From Euryarchaeota archaeon UBA54 (GTDB taxonomy: Archaea; Thermoplasmatota; Poseidoniia; Poseidoniales; Thalassarchaeaceae), in contig DAGM01000057.1 in NCBI GenBank assembly GCA_002495735.1, forward strand, positions 6,660-17,803: DNA of 11,144 nt, given 5' to 3'. The notes beneath the pieces are model-generated. The model was not told the origin of the DNA. It did no database searches and saw only the letters and a list, made by a program, of their open reading frames with translations. Shown piece after piece: positions 1 through 8,400 of the stretch (the stretch's first letter is position 1; every line of letters begins with the position of its first letter). Made by a program: the position numbers and the translations under genes.

Positions 1-801
1 CACATCTACATGTACGAGGCAGGTGGTTACGCAGTGCTAGCAGGATGCTCAATCTCCTTGGTTGAAGGGGAGAGAGGGCAAATGTCTCCTGAGAATGTTC
101 AGAGGGCTATTCGAAAGGTAGCCGGAAGCGATTCACATTATCCAGAATGCACTCTAATTTGCGTCGAGAACACAGCAAATGTAGGAGGAGGATCAATCTA
201 CGACCAGGAGACTTTGGATGCAATCTGTGAAGTCGCACATAGGAACGACTGTCGCGCCCACATGGATGGTGCACGGATGTTCAATGCAGTCGTTGCCAGT
301 GGCACCGATCCAGCAAGGATGGTTAGAGACTTCGATACTATCTCGATATGTTTGTCGAAGGGCCTTGGTGCACCCATCGGCTCCGTCCTTGTAGGGGATG
401 CCGCTACCATTGCCGAGGCTCACAGATGGCGCAAGATGTTCGGTGGGGGGATGAGGCAGTCAGGGATACTCGCAGCTGCTGGATTGTATGCCTTGGAGAA
501 CAACATCGATAGGCTCGGAGAGGACCATGCCCGAGCCCGGCGTCTCGCCGAGGCGTTGGACGCCATGGAGGAGTATTCGATTGACCTCGGAGCAGTGCAG
601 TCAAACATGGTGTACATCAATTGTAAGAAGGACGGAGCGAAGACTCTGGTTAATAGCCTGGCCGAGCGGGGTGTCGATGTTCTAGATCTAGAGCATGGTG
701 TCGATTACGGCGATATATCGACTCTCCGGGCGGTAGTGCATCTGCACATCACCGATGAGGACATTGACCGGGTCATCGCTGCTTTCGATGCTGCTCAATA
801 A
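1..801 (+). CDS. L-threonine aldolase / beta-eliminating lyase family, 5' end cut off by the window
   Basis: PLP-dependent fold-type I aldolase, expected to cleave L-threonine (or L-allo-threonine) to glycine and acetaldehyde in the cytoplasm. The reading frame is already open at base 1 and reads H-I-Y before the first visible Met at base 10. That H-x-Y-x-Y-E-x-G-G context is internal to threonine aldolases, so the true start lies upstream and roughly the first quarter of the protein is missing. Motifs, numbered from the Met at base 10: the ENTANVGGG segment (about 53-61); AHMDGARMFNA (83-93), whose Asp should contact the PLP pyridine nitrogen; LSKGLGAPIGS (115-125), with Lys117 (bases 358-360) as the Schiff-base lysine; and the RKMFGGGMRQSG segment. 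The C-terminal HLHITDEDIDRVIAAF is the usual small-domain end. The frame is intact to TAA at 799-801. Substrate stereospecificity cannot be read from the sequence. The family is clear; an alternative amino-acid lyase of the same family is possible. Confidence 0.9.
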   Translation, partial: HIYMYEAGGYAVLAGCSISLVEGERGQMSPENVQRAIRKVAGSDSHYPECTLICVENTANVGGGSIYDQETLDAICEVAHRNDCRAHMDGARMFNAVVASGTDPARMVRDFDTISICLSKGLGAPIGSVLVGDAATIAEAHRWRKMFGGGMRQSGILAAAGLYALENNIDRLGEDHARARRLAEALDAMEEYSIDLGAVQSNMVYINCKKDGAKTLVNSLAERGVDVLDLEHGVDYGDISTLRAVVHLHITDEDIDRVIAAFDAAQ

Positions 802-807
802 CCCGGA

Positions 808-822
808 AGCATTCAATATCCC
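808..822 (+). promoter_or_regulatory. Possible archaeal TATA-type promoter element before the thioredoxin-fold gene
   Basis: The 38-nt gap after the aldolase contains an AT-rich box (attcaatat, 811-819) centred about 25 nt upstream of the GTG at 840. That is where a TATA box would sit if the mRNA were leaderless. No good Shine-Dalgarno precedes the GTG. The hexamer CAATAT occurs twice here (814-819 and 822-827). This is inference from position and composition only. Confidence 0.3.
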
Positions 823-839
823 AATATGTAGGGACTAAT

Positions 840-1775
840 GTGAGAGTGACACCATTCCTCTTGGTCGTACTGCTTCTAACAGCCTCAACCCAAGTCATTG
901 CCACCAGTGAGCAAAGCTCGATGTGGGACGATGCAAGAATCGGAGTCACCGGAGGAGTCCTTGGTGCTCTAGAGATACCTCTTACCAACGAGACGACAGA
1001 CAGTGAAACCATACTCAACTACTCTGAGATGACTCCGGTCATCGAGGTCTACACCGCCACCTGGTGTTTCAACTGCGTGACCACGGAACAGGCTCTCGAT
1101 GAGGCCATAGGAGATTCCGATGTCATGCGCATTCACTACCACAGGCACAGGTCTGAACCAGAGGACCCCTTTGGCAACAATGCCACGGAGTATCGTTGGG
1201 AGTCTATCTATGGCGACGCCTCTACTGCAGTTGGGGGAGCGTCCAGACTTGCTCCGACCACGGTGTTCGATGGGGAGAGGATGCATATGGGAACCTCGCC
1301 GAGTTCGAGCAGCCTCACGAACGACTACTCCACATCATTGGCCACTGGATCTTCTTGGAACTTCATAGGGACCGCTCGGTTGTCTATTTCTGTTACCGAA
1401 TCAGGTGAGACGAAGTTCTCATGGAACATCACCGATCTGAATGTTGACTACGATGATGACTACTGGACCTTTGCTCTAACACCATGGCTTCTTTTTGTCG
1501 AGGACAGCGCCAGTTTCCCAGATGGCTCGAATGGTGTCGGGGACTACCTGCACGTGCTGCATGATGCCATTGAATTGGATGGATTGGAAGGCTCCGTGAC
1601 TGTAGAATCTCCACCGGCATGGGATGATGATGATGTCTCAGCCGTGCTGTTAATAGATTGGTCAAGGAGAGGACCTTCGGTTGGTGACAGCCCTCCATTT
1701 CTGCCGGGACCGGGATTGGCAGCCGTTCTGTTATGTCTCATTGTGGCTTCACTGCCGTCACGCAGAAAGCGATGA
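840..1775 (+). CDS. Secreted, membrane-anchored thioredoxin-fold protein (Omp28-related type)
   Basis: Predicted extracytoplasmic thioredoxin-like protein of 311 aa, probably a disulfide oxidoreductase or redox-sensing surface protein; its partner is unknown. Residues 1-20 form a signal peptide (short basic start, then LLVVLLLTAS). The thioredoxin core begins at VIEVYTATWC, with redox pair Cys76 and Cys79 in a WCFNC motif. A cis-proline follows at Pro139 in RLAPTTVFDG. The YHRHR...DPFG...RW..IYG...APTTVFDG pattern resembles Omp28-related proteins. Residues about 150-280 are an acidic, Ser/Thr-rich beta-type region. The C-terminus reads LPGPG, then a hydrophobic stretch, then RRKR, a tripartite tail like archaeal PGF-CTERM sorting tails or a simple C-terminal membrane anchor. 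The start is GTG at 840, because the ATG at 838 runs straight into TGA; a GTG two codons later is an alternative. The gene lies 38 nt after the aldolase and ends 60 nt before the addB start. Confidence 0.75.
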   Translation: MRVTPFLLVVLLLTASTQVIATSEQSSMWDDARIGVTGGVLGALEIPLTNETTDSETILNYSEMTPVIEVYTATWCFNCVTTEQALDEAIGDSDVMRIHYHRHRSEPEDPFGNNATEYRWESIYGDASTAVGGASRLAPTTVFDGERMHMGTSPSSSSLTNDYSTSLATGSSWNFIGTARLSISVTESGETKFSWNITDLNVDYDDDYWTFALTPWLLFVEDSASFPDGSNGVGDYLHVLHDAIELDGLEGSVTVESPPAWDDDDVSAVLLIDWSRRGPSVGDSPPFLPGPGLAAVLLCLIVASLPSRRKR

Positions 1776-1787
1776 TATCTTAGATAT
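1775..1787 (+). promoter_or_regulatory. 13-bp perfect palindrome, possible TATA/promoter region of addBA
   Basis: The sequence atatct-t-agatat is a perfect inverted repeat around one base. It starts on the last base of the preceding stop codon, in the only AT-rich patch of the intergenic gap. Its centre lies about 28 nt before the TTG at 1809 and 55 nt before the ATG at 1836. It could be a TATA box with a start of transcription near 1807, an operator, or both. A short AT-rich palindrome can also arise by chance. Confidence 0.3.
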
Positions 1788-1802
1788 GGTATCCGACCCT
1801 GA

Positions 1803-1823
1803 GGTGGGTTGAATAACCCCACC
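1803..1823 (+). other. Intergenic hairpin ahead of addB
   Basis: GGTGGGTT (1803-1810), a 4-nt loop (gaat) and AACCCCACC (1815-1823) can pair as an 8-bp GC-rich stem with one bulged C. No T-run follows, so it is not a classical intrinsic terminator. It might end the upstream transcript or sit in the addB leader. It covers the TTG at 1809, one reason to prefer a later ATG as the addB start. Confidence 0.35.
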
Positions 1824-1835
1824 CCACCATTGTGT

Positions 1836-4800
1836 ATGCTCAGTGATGCCATGTCCTCGGAAACCCTCGTTCAGGTGACTTGTGAAGAGGTGCCCAGAGG
1901 CAATATCCCAGTATGGCTCACAGAGCATATTTCGAGACAATCTCTGGGTCCTACTGGATCCGAGTCAGACCTCTCGGGAAGAGTTCTGGTCGTCTACCCT
2001 ACCGAAGAATCCAGAAAGCAGGCGCTTGCTGGAATGCCAAGTAGTCAGGCTATTGACAGTACACTCCACCATACCATCGACTCGCTGAAGTCCTCACTGG
2101 TTGCAGATCTGAGGTTGCCGAGGGTTCTGAGCACCGAGGGCGGCTTTGAACTGGTGTTGCATGAGGCCTGCCGTCGCGAGGCGGCAAGGCTAGCATTCCC
2201 GATGATTAATCCGTTGCCGGAGATGAGGTGGGGTAGGGGGAAGACCGCAGTTCTGGCCGAGCTGCATTCGTACCTGTCGCGTGAGTCAGCCGCTTCTAAT
2301 TGGGACGGCCCGGGAATCACTTCCTTCCGGACCATCATTAAGCATCTCGAGAAGCGATTAGGAGGAACCCACCCGGATATGGTGGCTTCCCGCATTATCG
2401 ATGGCCTGTACAAAGTGGAAAAGCCATTCTCTCTCCTCGATGTGGATGGCATAATCATGCTCGACCACCCTCCAGGGGTGCCCCGCTCGCACGTTGAGAT
2501 TATGCTAGCAGTTTCGAGACATTGCCCCATTCATCAATTGGCTCACCCCGGCAACTTCAGGCTTGGGCACCACGGCATGCTTCTGCTCGATCAGCACCCA
2601 ATCAAGACCCAATCAGACCTTCCTCCATGGGTGCCGCCGCACCAGCCAGAATCAACTCCATCCGAGTCGTCTACCGAGCGTGTACTGCTGCAGAGGGAGA
2701 AACACTCCTTCGAGGCGACGATTAGGTTGACACGAGAACGCCTTGAGTCAAACCCTTCTTCCCGCCTCATCATCGTGGATCCAGCACTGGAGTCTAACCT
2801 ACCACAATGGGAGAGGGGTCTGAAAGCACTTGGAGTACCACTTCCTCCTTCGCGCCAACCGGCACACACTCACTCTCTGGGTCACTGGCTGATCGCTTTG
2901 GCAACCCTGCCTCACGGTCCCGATGCATTCTCCCTTGAGGCATTGAGGTCTTTCTCGCTGCAAGCGACACTCAGGCCATTCGAAAGCCCCGATGCTCACC
3001 CCACGGAGGACAGAATCAGTCCGCGTGCTGACCCTGACATGTTGACGGAACTGGCTCGGGGCGAGCATGTCCTAGGTGGCCCCGGGGCTCTCGCTAGATG
3101 GCTGCAGACGATAGCGAGGCCACCAATATCGGAGCGCGACCAGTTCAGGAAGGAGTCGACGCAGTGGTGGCTCCTTTGCGTCGCCGATTCCCTGAGACCA
3201 CTGCTCAGGGGGGAGGACCGCGCAGTCCTCGATGAAGCCAGCAGGGTGGGCTGCCACACAGGGCAAAAACTCCCGGCGATTGAGTCCTCAGCCAGTGGCG
3301 ATGACTGGCTGCTCTCCATACTCGGAATGATTGACCTAGAGTCCGCGATGGAGTTGTGTGACGGCGAGGGACCCACTCCGTCGGCGGTGGTCCAAGCCGT
3401 AGTCAAGGACATTCAGGCGCTCAGGTTGATGCAGTCTAGTATGAGTCACAGCGCACCCGAAATGGGCCCGAAATGGGTCGAGGAGTTCACTCCACTCATC
3501 CGCTCCTCAAGCATCCAAAGCGGTTCTTCGCTAGCTTCTGGAAGGGTCAGGGTACTCACTCCAGCCACCGCTCTCGGCTGCACCGCCGATGCCATCATCT
3601 TAGCAAACCTGTCGAGCTCCTCGTGGGATCTCAGAACCCCGAAGATGGCCTTCCTCGGTGACGAGGAGCGACATTCGCTGGACCTGCTCCGACCGGATGG
3701 CCCAATCAGAGCAGCAAGGCACCAACTCGAACACCTTCTCGCCGCGGCTCCCGAAGTCTTAGTCCTCGATCCGAGCCTCGACGATGCGTCCCCGGCAGCC
3801 GCCCCTATTCGAGAGTGGGCAGCAGCCCACGACCCTGATGACGATGCCGAGGTGATGTGCACCGAGCCCGGGCAACCGGTTAGCCCACGCGGCCTCAGGC
3901 AGTCCGACGGAATATCCCTCAGGAACATGCTTCCTTCGGCCCGAGCACCTCTCAACTCCAGCGCCATATCGATATCAATGGACTCGGAATTACAGCACGA
4001 TCGCGAGAGACGGCAACCGAGTCATGCCGATGACGATGGATACCTAGCCCAGACTTCTGTCCAGCATCTGTTCTCTATTGACAGGACAGATCTGACCCGT
4101 CGGACACCGCCCGGCATCGAACCTCCCCGCTCGCACGACAGGTGGCCTGTGGTTGGAGGCTTCGTTGCCGGAGGCAAGAGGACCCCTACCATCGACCCCC
4201 GGCCATTCGCCCCCCCTGCAACAGGTACGGATGTCAGCGATTTGAGGCACGGTCATTCAGTGGGAGCCGAGCAGGATGTCCCTATCTGGTCGCCGAGCAG
4301 GCTGCATTACTGGCTCAAGTGTCCGAGAATGGGCTGGTTGTCGAACGGGCTCAGGGCAGAGGAGGACGAACTACAGGCAGAGGACCTAGATCCACGTACC
4401 CACGGTGAGCTACTTCACAACGTCCATCACGACCTAATCTGTCAGACCCTTGGATTCGAAATTGGTATTGAAAGATCCTTCGGAGAAGGTAGCTCTGTCA
4501 GCAGCGTCGCCCAATCTGGTAGGAGCGAGGACGAGCTGATGCGAATAGCACTCGAGTCTCTGGACAGCCGAGCCCCCTGGCTCGACAGGACTGACGCGGT
4601 TTCTACTCACAGGTTGATGATATTGACTGGGATGAGCAGAGACGAGTGGAACCGATGGTTGACTAATCCCCGCCCTGTACCGCCATCGGGAAGGGTCGGG
4701 ACCATCGTAAGGGCCGAATCAACAGTCCGTCATGCCTCACCGGTATGCCTCGAATGGAGCGTGGCTGACTTCGATGAGAAAGGAATCGAGATATCGATAC

Positions 4801-5423
4801 CAAAGGATATCTCTGGAGGCGAGAAACTCCCGCCGATCCGGGTTCGGGGCTACATAGACAGGGTCGACATCCTGCCAATGGATGAGTCCACTAAAGAGTG
4901 GCTAGATCCAGAGGGGGACGAGAGCGTCGCTCCACTCAGAGTCCATGGTTCGGGATGGAGGCCGCGCCGTTTGGTGGCAATTAGGGATCTCAAGACCTCT
5001 GAGAGCAAGGCAGCAAAGATACGACATTCCGACGGGTTGCTCGACGAACTCCAATTGGCGCTGTACGCGAGGGCGTGGGAGATTGCCCACCCAGGTGACT
5101 TGGTGGTCGCTGCTGGCATCTCTCTGTTCAGTCACCACACCGAGCACATGCTGGAACTGTCCTCGCAGTACTCTGCCGCTCACAGGGATCTCCTGCTCGG
5201 TACTCGTACGGACATCACCACATCACTGCACAGGTTCCCTGACGAGCCGGCTTCTCCGCACAGTGACCACTTCAGGGCATGGCTCACACAGCGCCTAGCA
5301 GTGGCGCTACGCGTCGCAGCTGGGGCCGCTGCGGGAAGAGTCCACCCGACCCCATCACCGGGAGTGTGCGGTTACTGTCCGGTGAGAAATGCTTGCGAAG
5401 TCAGGATGGAGGCTGGTTTCTGA
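1836..5423 (+). CDS. addB: AddB-like subunit of an AddAB helicase-nuclease: dead SF1 helicase fold plus RecB-family nuclease with Fe-S cysteines
   Basis: Second subunit of a double-strand-end resection complex; 1195 aa from the ATG at 1836. AddB normally scans for Chi and nicks one strand with its nuclease. The N-terminal half follows an SF1 helicase layout without Walker A. RVLVVYPTEESR (about 49-60) matches the motif-Ia strand seen in AddB proteins that begin this way, as in alpha-proteobacteria. VDGIIMLDHPPG (203-214) sits at motif II but lacks DExx. Residues 292-316 and GRVRVLTPATALG (569-581) match the motif IV and V regions. After a Pro/Asp-rich linker (about 670-815) comes a PD-(D/E)XK nuclease: Cys829 (LKCPRMGW), His861 (GELLHN), Asp1008 (GYIDRVD), Asp1051/Lys1053 (IRDLKT), Gln1073/Tyr1077 (QLALY), then Cys1178, Cys1181 and Cys1187 (CGYCPVRNAC). 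This C...CxxCx5C order is the AddB [4Fe-4S] staple. TTG 1809 and ATG 1851 are alternative starts; none has a Shine-Dalgarno. The stop overlaps the addA start. Confidence 0.85.
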   Translation: MLSDAMSSETLVQVTCEEVPRGNIPVWLTEHISRQSLGPTGSESDLSGRVLVVYPTEESRKQALAGMPSSQAIDSTLHHTIDSLKSSLVADLRLPRVLSTEGGFELVLHEACRREAARLAFPMINPLPEMRWGRGKTAVLAELHSYLSRESAASNWDGPGITSFRTIIKHLEKRLGGTHPDMVASRIIDGLYKVEKPFSLLDVDGIIMLDHPPGVPRSHVEIMLAVSRHCPIHQLAHPGNFRLGHHGMLLLDQHPIKTQSDLPPWVPPHQPESTPSESSTERVLLQREKHSFEATIRLTRERLESNPSSRLIIVDPALESNLPQWERGLKALGVPLPPSRQPAHTHSLGHWLIALATLPHGPDAFSLEALRSFSLQATLRPFESPDAHPTEDRISPRADPDMLTELARGEHVLGGPGALARWLQTIARPPISERDQFRKESTQWWLLCVADSLRPLLRGEDRAVLDEASRVGCHTGQKLPAIESSASGDDWLLSILGMIDLESAMELCDGEGPTPSAVVQAVVKDIQALRLMQSSMSHSAPEMGPKWVEEFTPLIRSSSIQSGSSLASGRVRVLTPATALGCTADAIILANLSSSSWDLRTPKMAFLGDEERHSLDLLRPDGPIRAARHQLEHLLAAAPEVLVLDPSLDDASPAAAPIREWAAAHDPDDDAEVMCTEPGQPVSPRGLRQSDGISLRNMLPSARAPLNSSAISISMDSELQHDRERRQPSHADDDGYLAQTSVQHLFSIDRTDLTRRTPPGIEPPRSHDRWPVVGGFVAGGKRTPTIDPRPFAPPATGTDVSDLRHGHSVGAEQDVPIWSPSRLHYWLKCPRMGWLSNGLRAEEDELQAEDLDPRTHGELLHNVHHDLICQTLGFEIGIERSFGEGSSVSSVAQSGRSEDELMRIALESLDSRAPWLDRTDAVSTHRLMILTGMSRDEWNRWLTNPRPVPPSGRVGTIVRAESTVRHASPVCLEWSVADFDEKGIEISIPKDISGGEKLPPIRVRGYIDRVDILPMDESTKEWLDPEGDESVAPLRVHGSGWRPRRLVAIRDLKTSESKAAKIRHSDGLLDELQLALYARAWEIAHPGDLVVAAGISLFSHHTEHMLELSSQYSAAHRDLLLGTRTDITTSLHRFPDEPASPHSDHFRAWLTQRLAVALRVAAGAAAGRVHPTPSPGVCGYCPVRNACEVRMEAGF

Positions 5424-8400
5424 TGCGTCTGAACACCGCCCAACGCCTCGCGCTCAATTTGGATGCGCACATAGTAATCGACGCCGGGGCGGGCACTGGC
5501 AAGACCAGCACGATTGTTGATCGCGTCATCGAGCACTATCTGACCGAGGATCAGAGAGCAACCCGACTACTTCCCAAGCCGGAGCGTCCATCCAAGTTGC
5601 AAGGGGGTATGATAGCAGCCCCTGCGGCAGAGCGCATAGACCTCAGGGAGTGGGGCGGCTTGCTTCCGGGGGAGGTAGTGCTGCTGACCTTCACCAATCG
5701 CGCAGCCGATGAGATGAGGGACCGACTGCGACGAAGCATCGCCCGACTGCAGCCCGGCCCCATAGGAGATGACGGGACTTGGCGCAGCGACCCTAGAATC
5801 AGGCACAAGGGATTCAACGAACAACTCCTGACTCTGCTCGAGGACGCACCAATAGGAACCATCGACGCGTTTCTCAATCAACTGGTCTCGCCGTACCGAG
5901 GTATCCTCGGAGACGCCCTAAGCCGAGACAACGTCTCGGACACAGGCAGGATTCTGCTGGTGGAGTCCGCCCTGAACACTCTCTGGAGGTTGCCCAGCTC
6001 GGTCTCTCACATCGGAGAGGCGGTTGATGCGGGCATCTCGGCCGAAATCGCTCCAGATGTACTAGCAGCCAGAGACAGGATTGCGCGACACTACTCCGGG
6101 CGCCGCTCTGCAGCTAGGGTGCTGCGCAGTCTGGTAGGAAGTTCCGTGTTCATCGAGGAGGCAGCTCGCAGGATAATGGATAGCGACACCATCACCTCCG
6201 AGTTGCTGCACCAGCAGATCATGGCATCAGTCGATGCCGACGAGGTTGCCGAACACGCTACCGAGGTCCATTCTATCGCACAGCGTTTCTGCAATTTGGT
6301 AAGGGAGAATTCAGCAACCATGGCGCTCGCCGGCTGGCCGGCTGATTCTAGGATGGCCTGCTTGGACTCCCTAAGCAGTGAGGGGCCACCTGAAGACACA
6401 TGGGGGCAACTGACGTGGCTGAGCCACACTCTGGTTTGCACCCTCAACTCCTCAGCCCTGATGAAGAATAACCCGGCCTTCTTCCCTCATTTTCATCTCC
6501 CCTCTGATTCATGGGAGGCTGGCATAGAGAAGTACTCGAGAATTCCAGACGCGCGCTCCAAGGCACGCGTCAAGGAAGAAATTAAGGGCATAGTAACTGA
6601 TCTCAAAGCCGCTTGGTCCTCCGACCGCGGCAGACTGATGCTGCACTTCACACGGGTTGCCATGCTGCTCAGTGACGCAACTCCTCCAGCCTCTCCCTCA
6701 GATTGGACTCCCCCCCTCTCCCCTCTCCAGATTCCTCTACCCGAGCGAATCGATGGCCCCGCTTCCAGTCATTACTTCACCCTCGATGCCGAAGTTCGCA
6801 ACCTACAGGACCTGTACCTCGCTCACCGGGGCTTCCAAGGTATCATCAGGAAACTCAAGGAGAGGGACGAGGTCCACGACTTCGACGACATCCAGAGACT
6901 GGCCGGCGACCTGCTTTTGGCTAACTGCCCCTCAACGTGCAGAACGTTCTACCACTCTTCAATGCAGGATGCACTGGACTCGCTGACGGACAGCCCATGG
7001 CGTGATGATCACATCGATGCGGCGTTCGCAGCCCTCGAGCGATTGGAGGCCAATCCCAGCAGCGCCGGAGAGGCAGCTTCGAGCCTCGGCGCCATCCGCG
7101 CCGACCTCGAGAGCAGGCGCAACCTGTTGATGACAATCAGGAGACGCTACCGAGCCTTCATCATCGACGAGGCCCAAGACAACTCACCACTCCAGTGGAG
7201 ACTGCTCTCGAGACTATGGGGCGAGAGGCGTGTGGACGAAGGCGAACCGAACGTCCCCGACACCCCATGGCAGCCAACGGTTTGCTACGTGGGAGACGTT
7301 AAGCAGAGTATCTACGCATTCAGACAGGCAGAGGTCACTGGCTTCCTCGAATTCGCGAGGCAGCTGATGGCGGTTAACGACCACGAACTGGAAGGGGTCC
7401 CAGAGTTAACACGCAAGCCAGCGCTCAGGAAAGACTCCCACAGTCGCGATCCGAGGAACGCACACTCTCTGACCATCGCAACAGCCACTGAGTACATGGA
7501 ACAGGGAGGGAGGGATCTAGTGGCCTGGATACCCTTCGATGCGACCGATCGCGACCTGCCCGCCCCGAGTGGGACCGAGGTCGAGAACCGTAGGAGGGGA
7601 CTGATTGCCTTGCAGGTGAACTATCGCACCAGCGGCGGGCTTCTGAGAGCGATGAACGAGTGGTGGGAAGACGTCTTCTCAGACAGACACCGACTTTTCC
7701 CCAACGGTGATTTCTACGCCACTCCTCAGACATTGTTCGCATGCCCGGACAAGCGCGATACTCCCGGAGCCATTGAGTGGATATGTCCTTTGAGCACCGG
7801 AGGAGATTCCAATCCTCCCACTGACTTGACCACGCACCTAGATCCGTTCGGTGAGGGCAAGCCAGACTCCCTCGAGCGCCAGGCCCTGCTGATAGCTCGA
7901 CGCGTTGGCAGCCTCATCGACGGTTCCCCAGTCAGTGTTAGGTCAGCAGATGGGAAGTGGCATCAGGTGGATGCCGAAGACCCCGTTTCTCCCAGTGAAA
8001 TCATGATACTGCTTCCCACTAGGCCGAATATCAGGGACGTGGTCATTAGACATCTCCATGACCACGGAATCCCAGCTCAGGCAGACCGAGAGGGGGGGTT
8101 GCTGGACAGACCGGCCGCACACGCCCTTGAGGGGTTGCTACAGTTCGTCGCTAGACCTAGGTCGCGCCACCACGCTTCCTGGGTAGCCCGCTCCGTCCTG
8201 ATTGGCTTGGACGACGCCCAGTTGCAGGACTACATCGGAGGTGCACAACGAGGGGAAGATCTGCTGTCCCGACTAGTAGAGCATTGCTCGAGCGATTCCC
8301 AACGGGCCTTGGTAAAGAGGTGGCGACAACTGTCCGAATCGGGGCGTCTAATTGATCTGCTGGACGAGACCATAGACAGGTCTGATCTACTCACTGCTTA

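Noticed and set aside
1803..1823. Intrinsic terminator for the thioredoxin-fold gene
   Set aside because: A stem is possible, but there is no downstream T-run, and an addB start lies inside or just after it.
1809..1835. TTG at 1809 as the addB start
   Set aside because: It lies inside the hairpin, the GAGGTG upstream is too close to serve as a ribosome site, and the added residues (N-N-P-T-P-P-L-C) look non-coding. It is not fully excluded for a leaderless mRNA.
1947..1967. GPTGSES in AddB as a degenerate Walker A
   Set aside because: It lacks the Lys-Thr/Ser pair, and only four residues separate it from the next strand, leaving no room for the P-loop helix.
2229..2250. WGRGKTAVLAEL in AddB as a P-loop
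   Set aside because: It has GKT but not the GxxxxGK spacing, and it lies after the motif-Ia strand, so it is out of order for a helicase.
2045..3967. Several 60-170-codon open frames on the minus strand across addB and addA
   Set aside because: They are antisense to clearly coding sequence, overlap one another and show no recognisable motifs. They are typical shadows in a high-GC gene.
5279..5422. A longer addA start at the ATG at 5279, adding 48 residues
   Set aside because: The extra stretch overlaps the coding of the conserved AddB cysteine motif in another frame and has no family resemblance. The helicase Q motif starts right after the ATG at 5423, which also gives the TGATG coupling.
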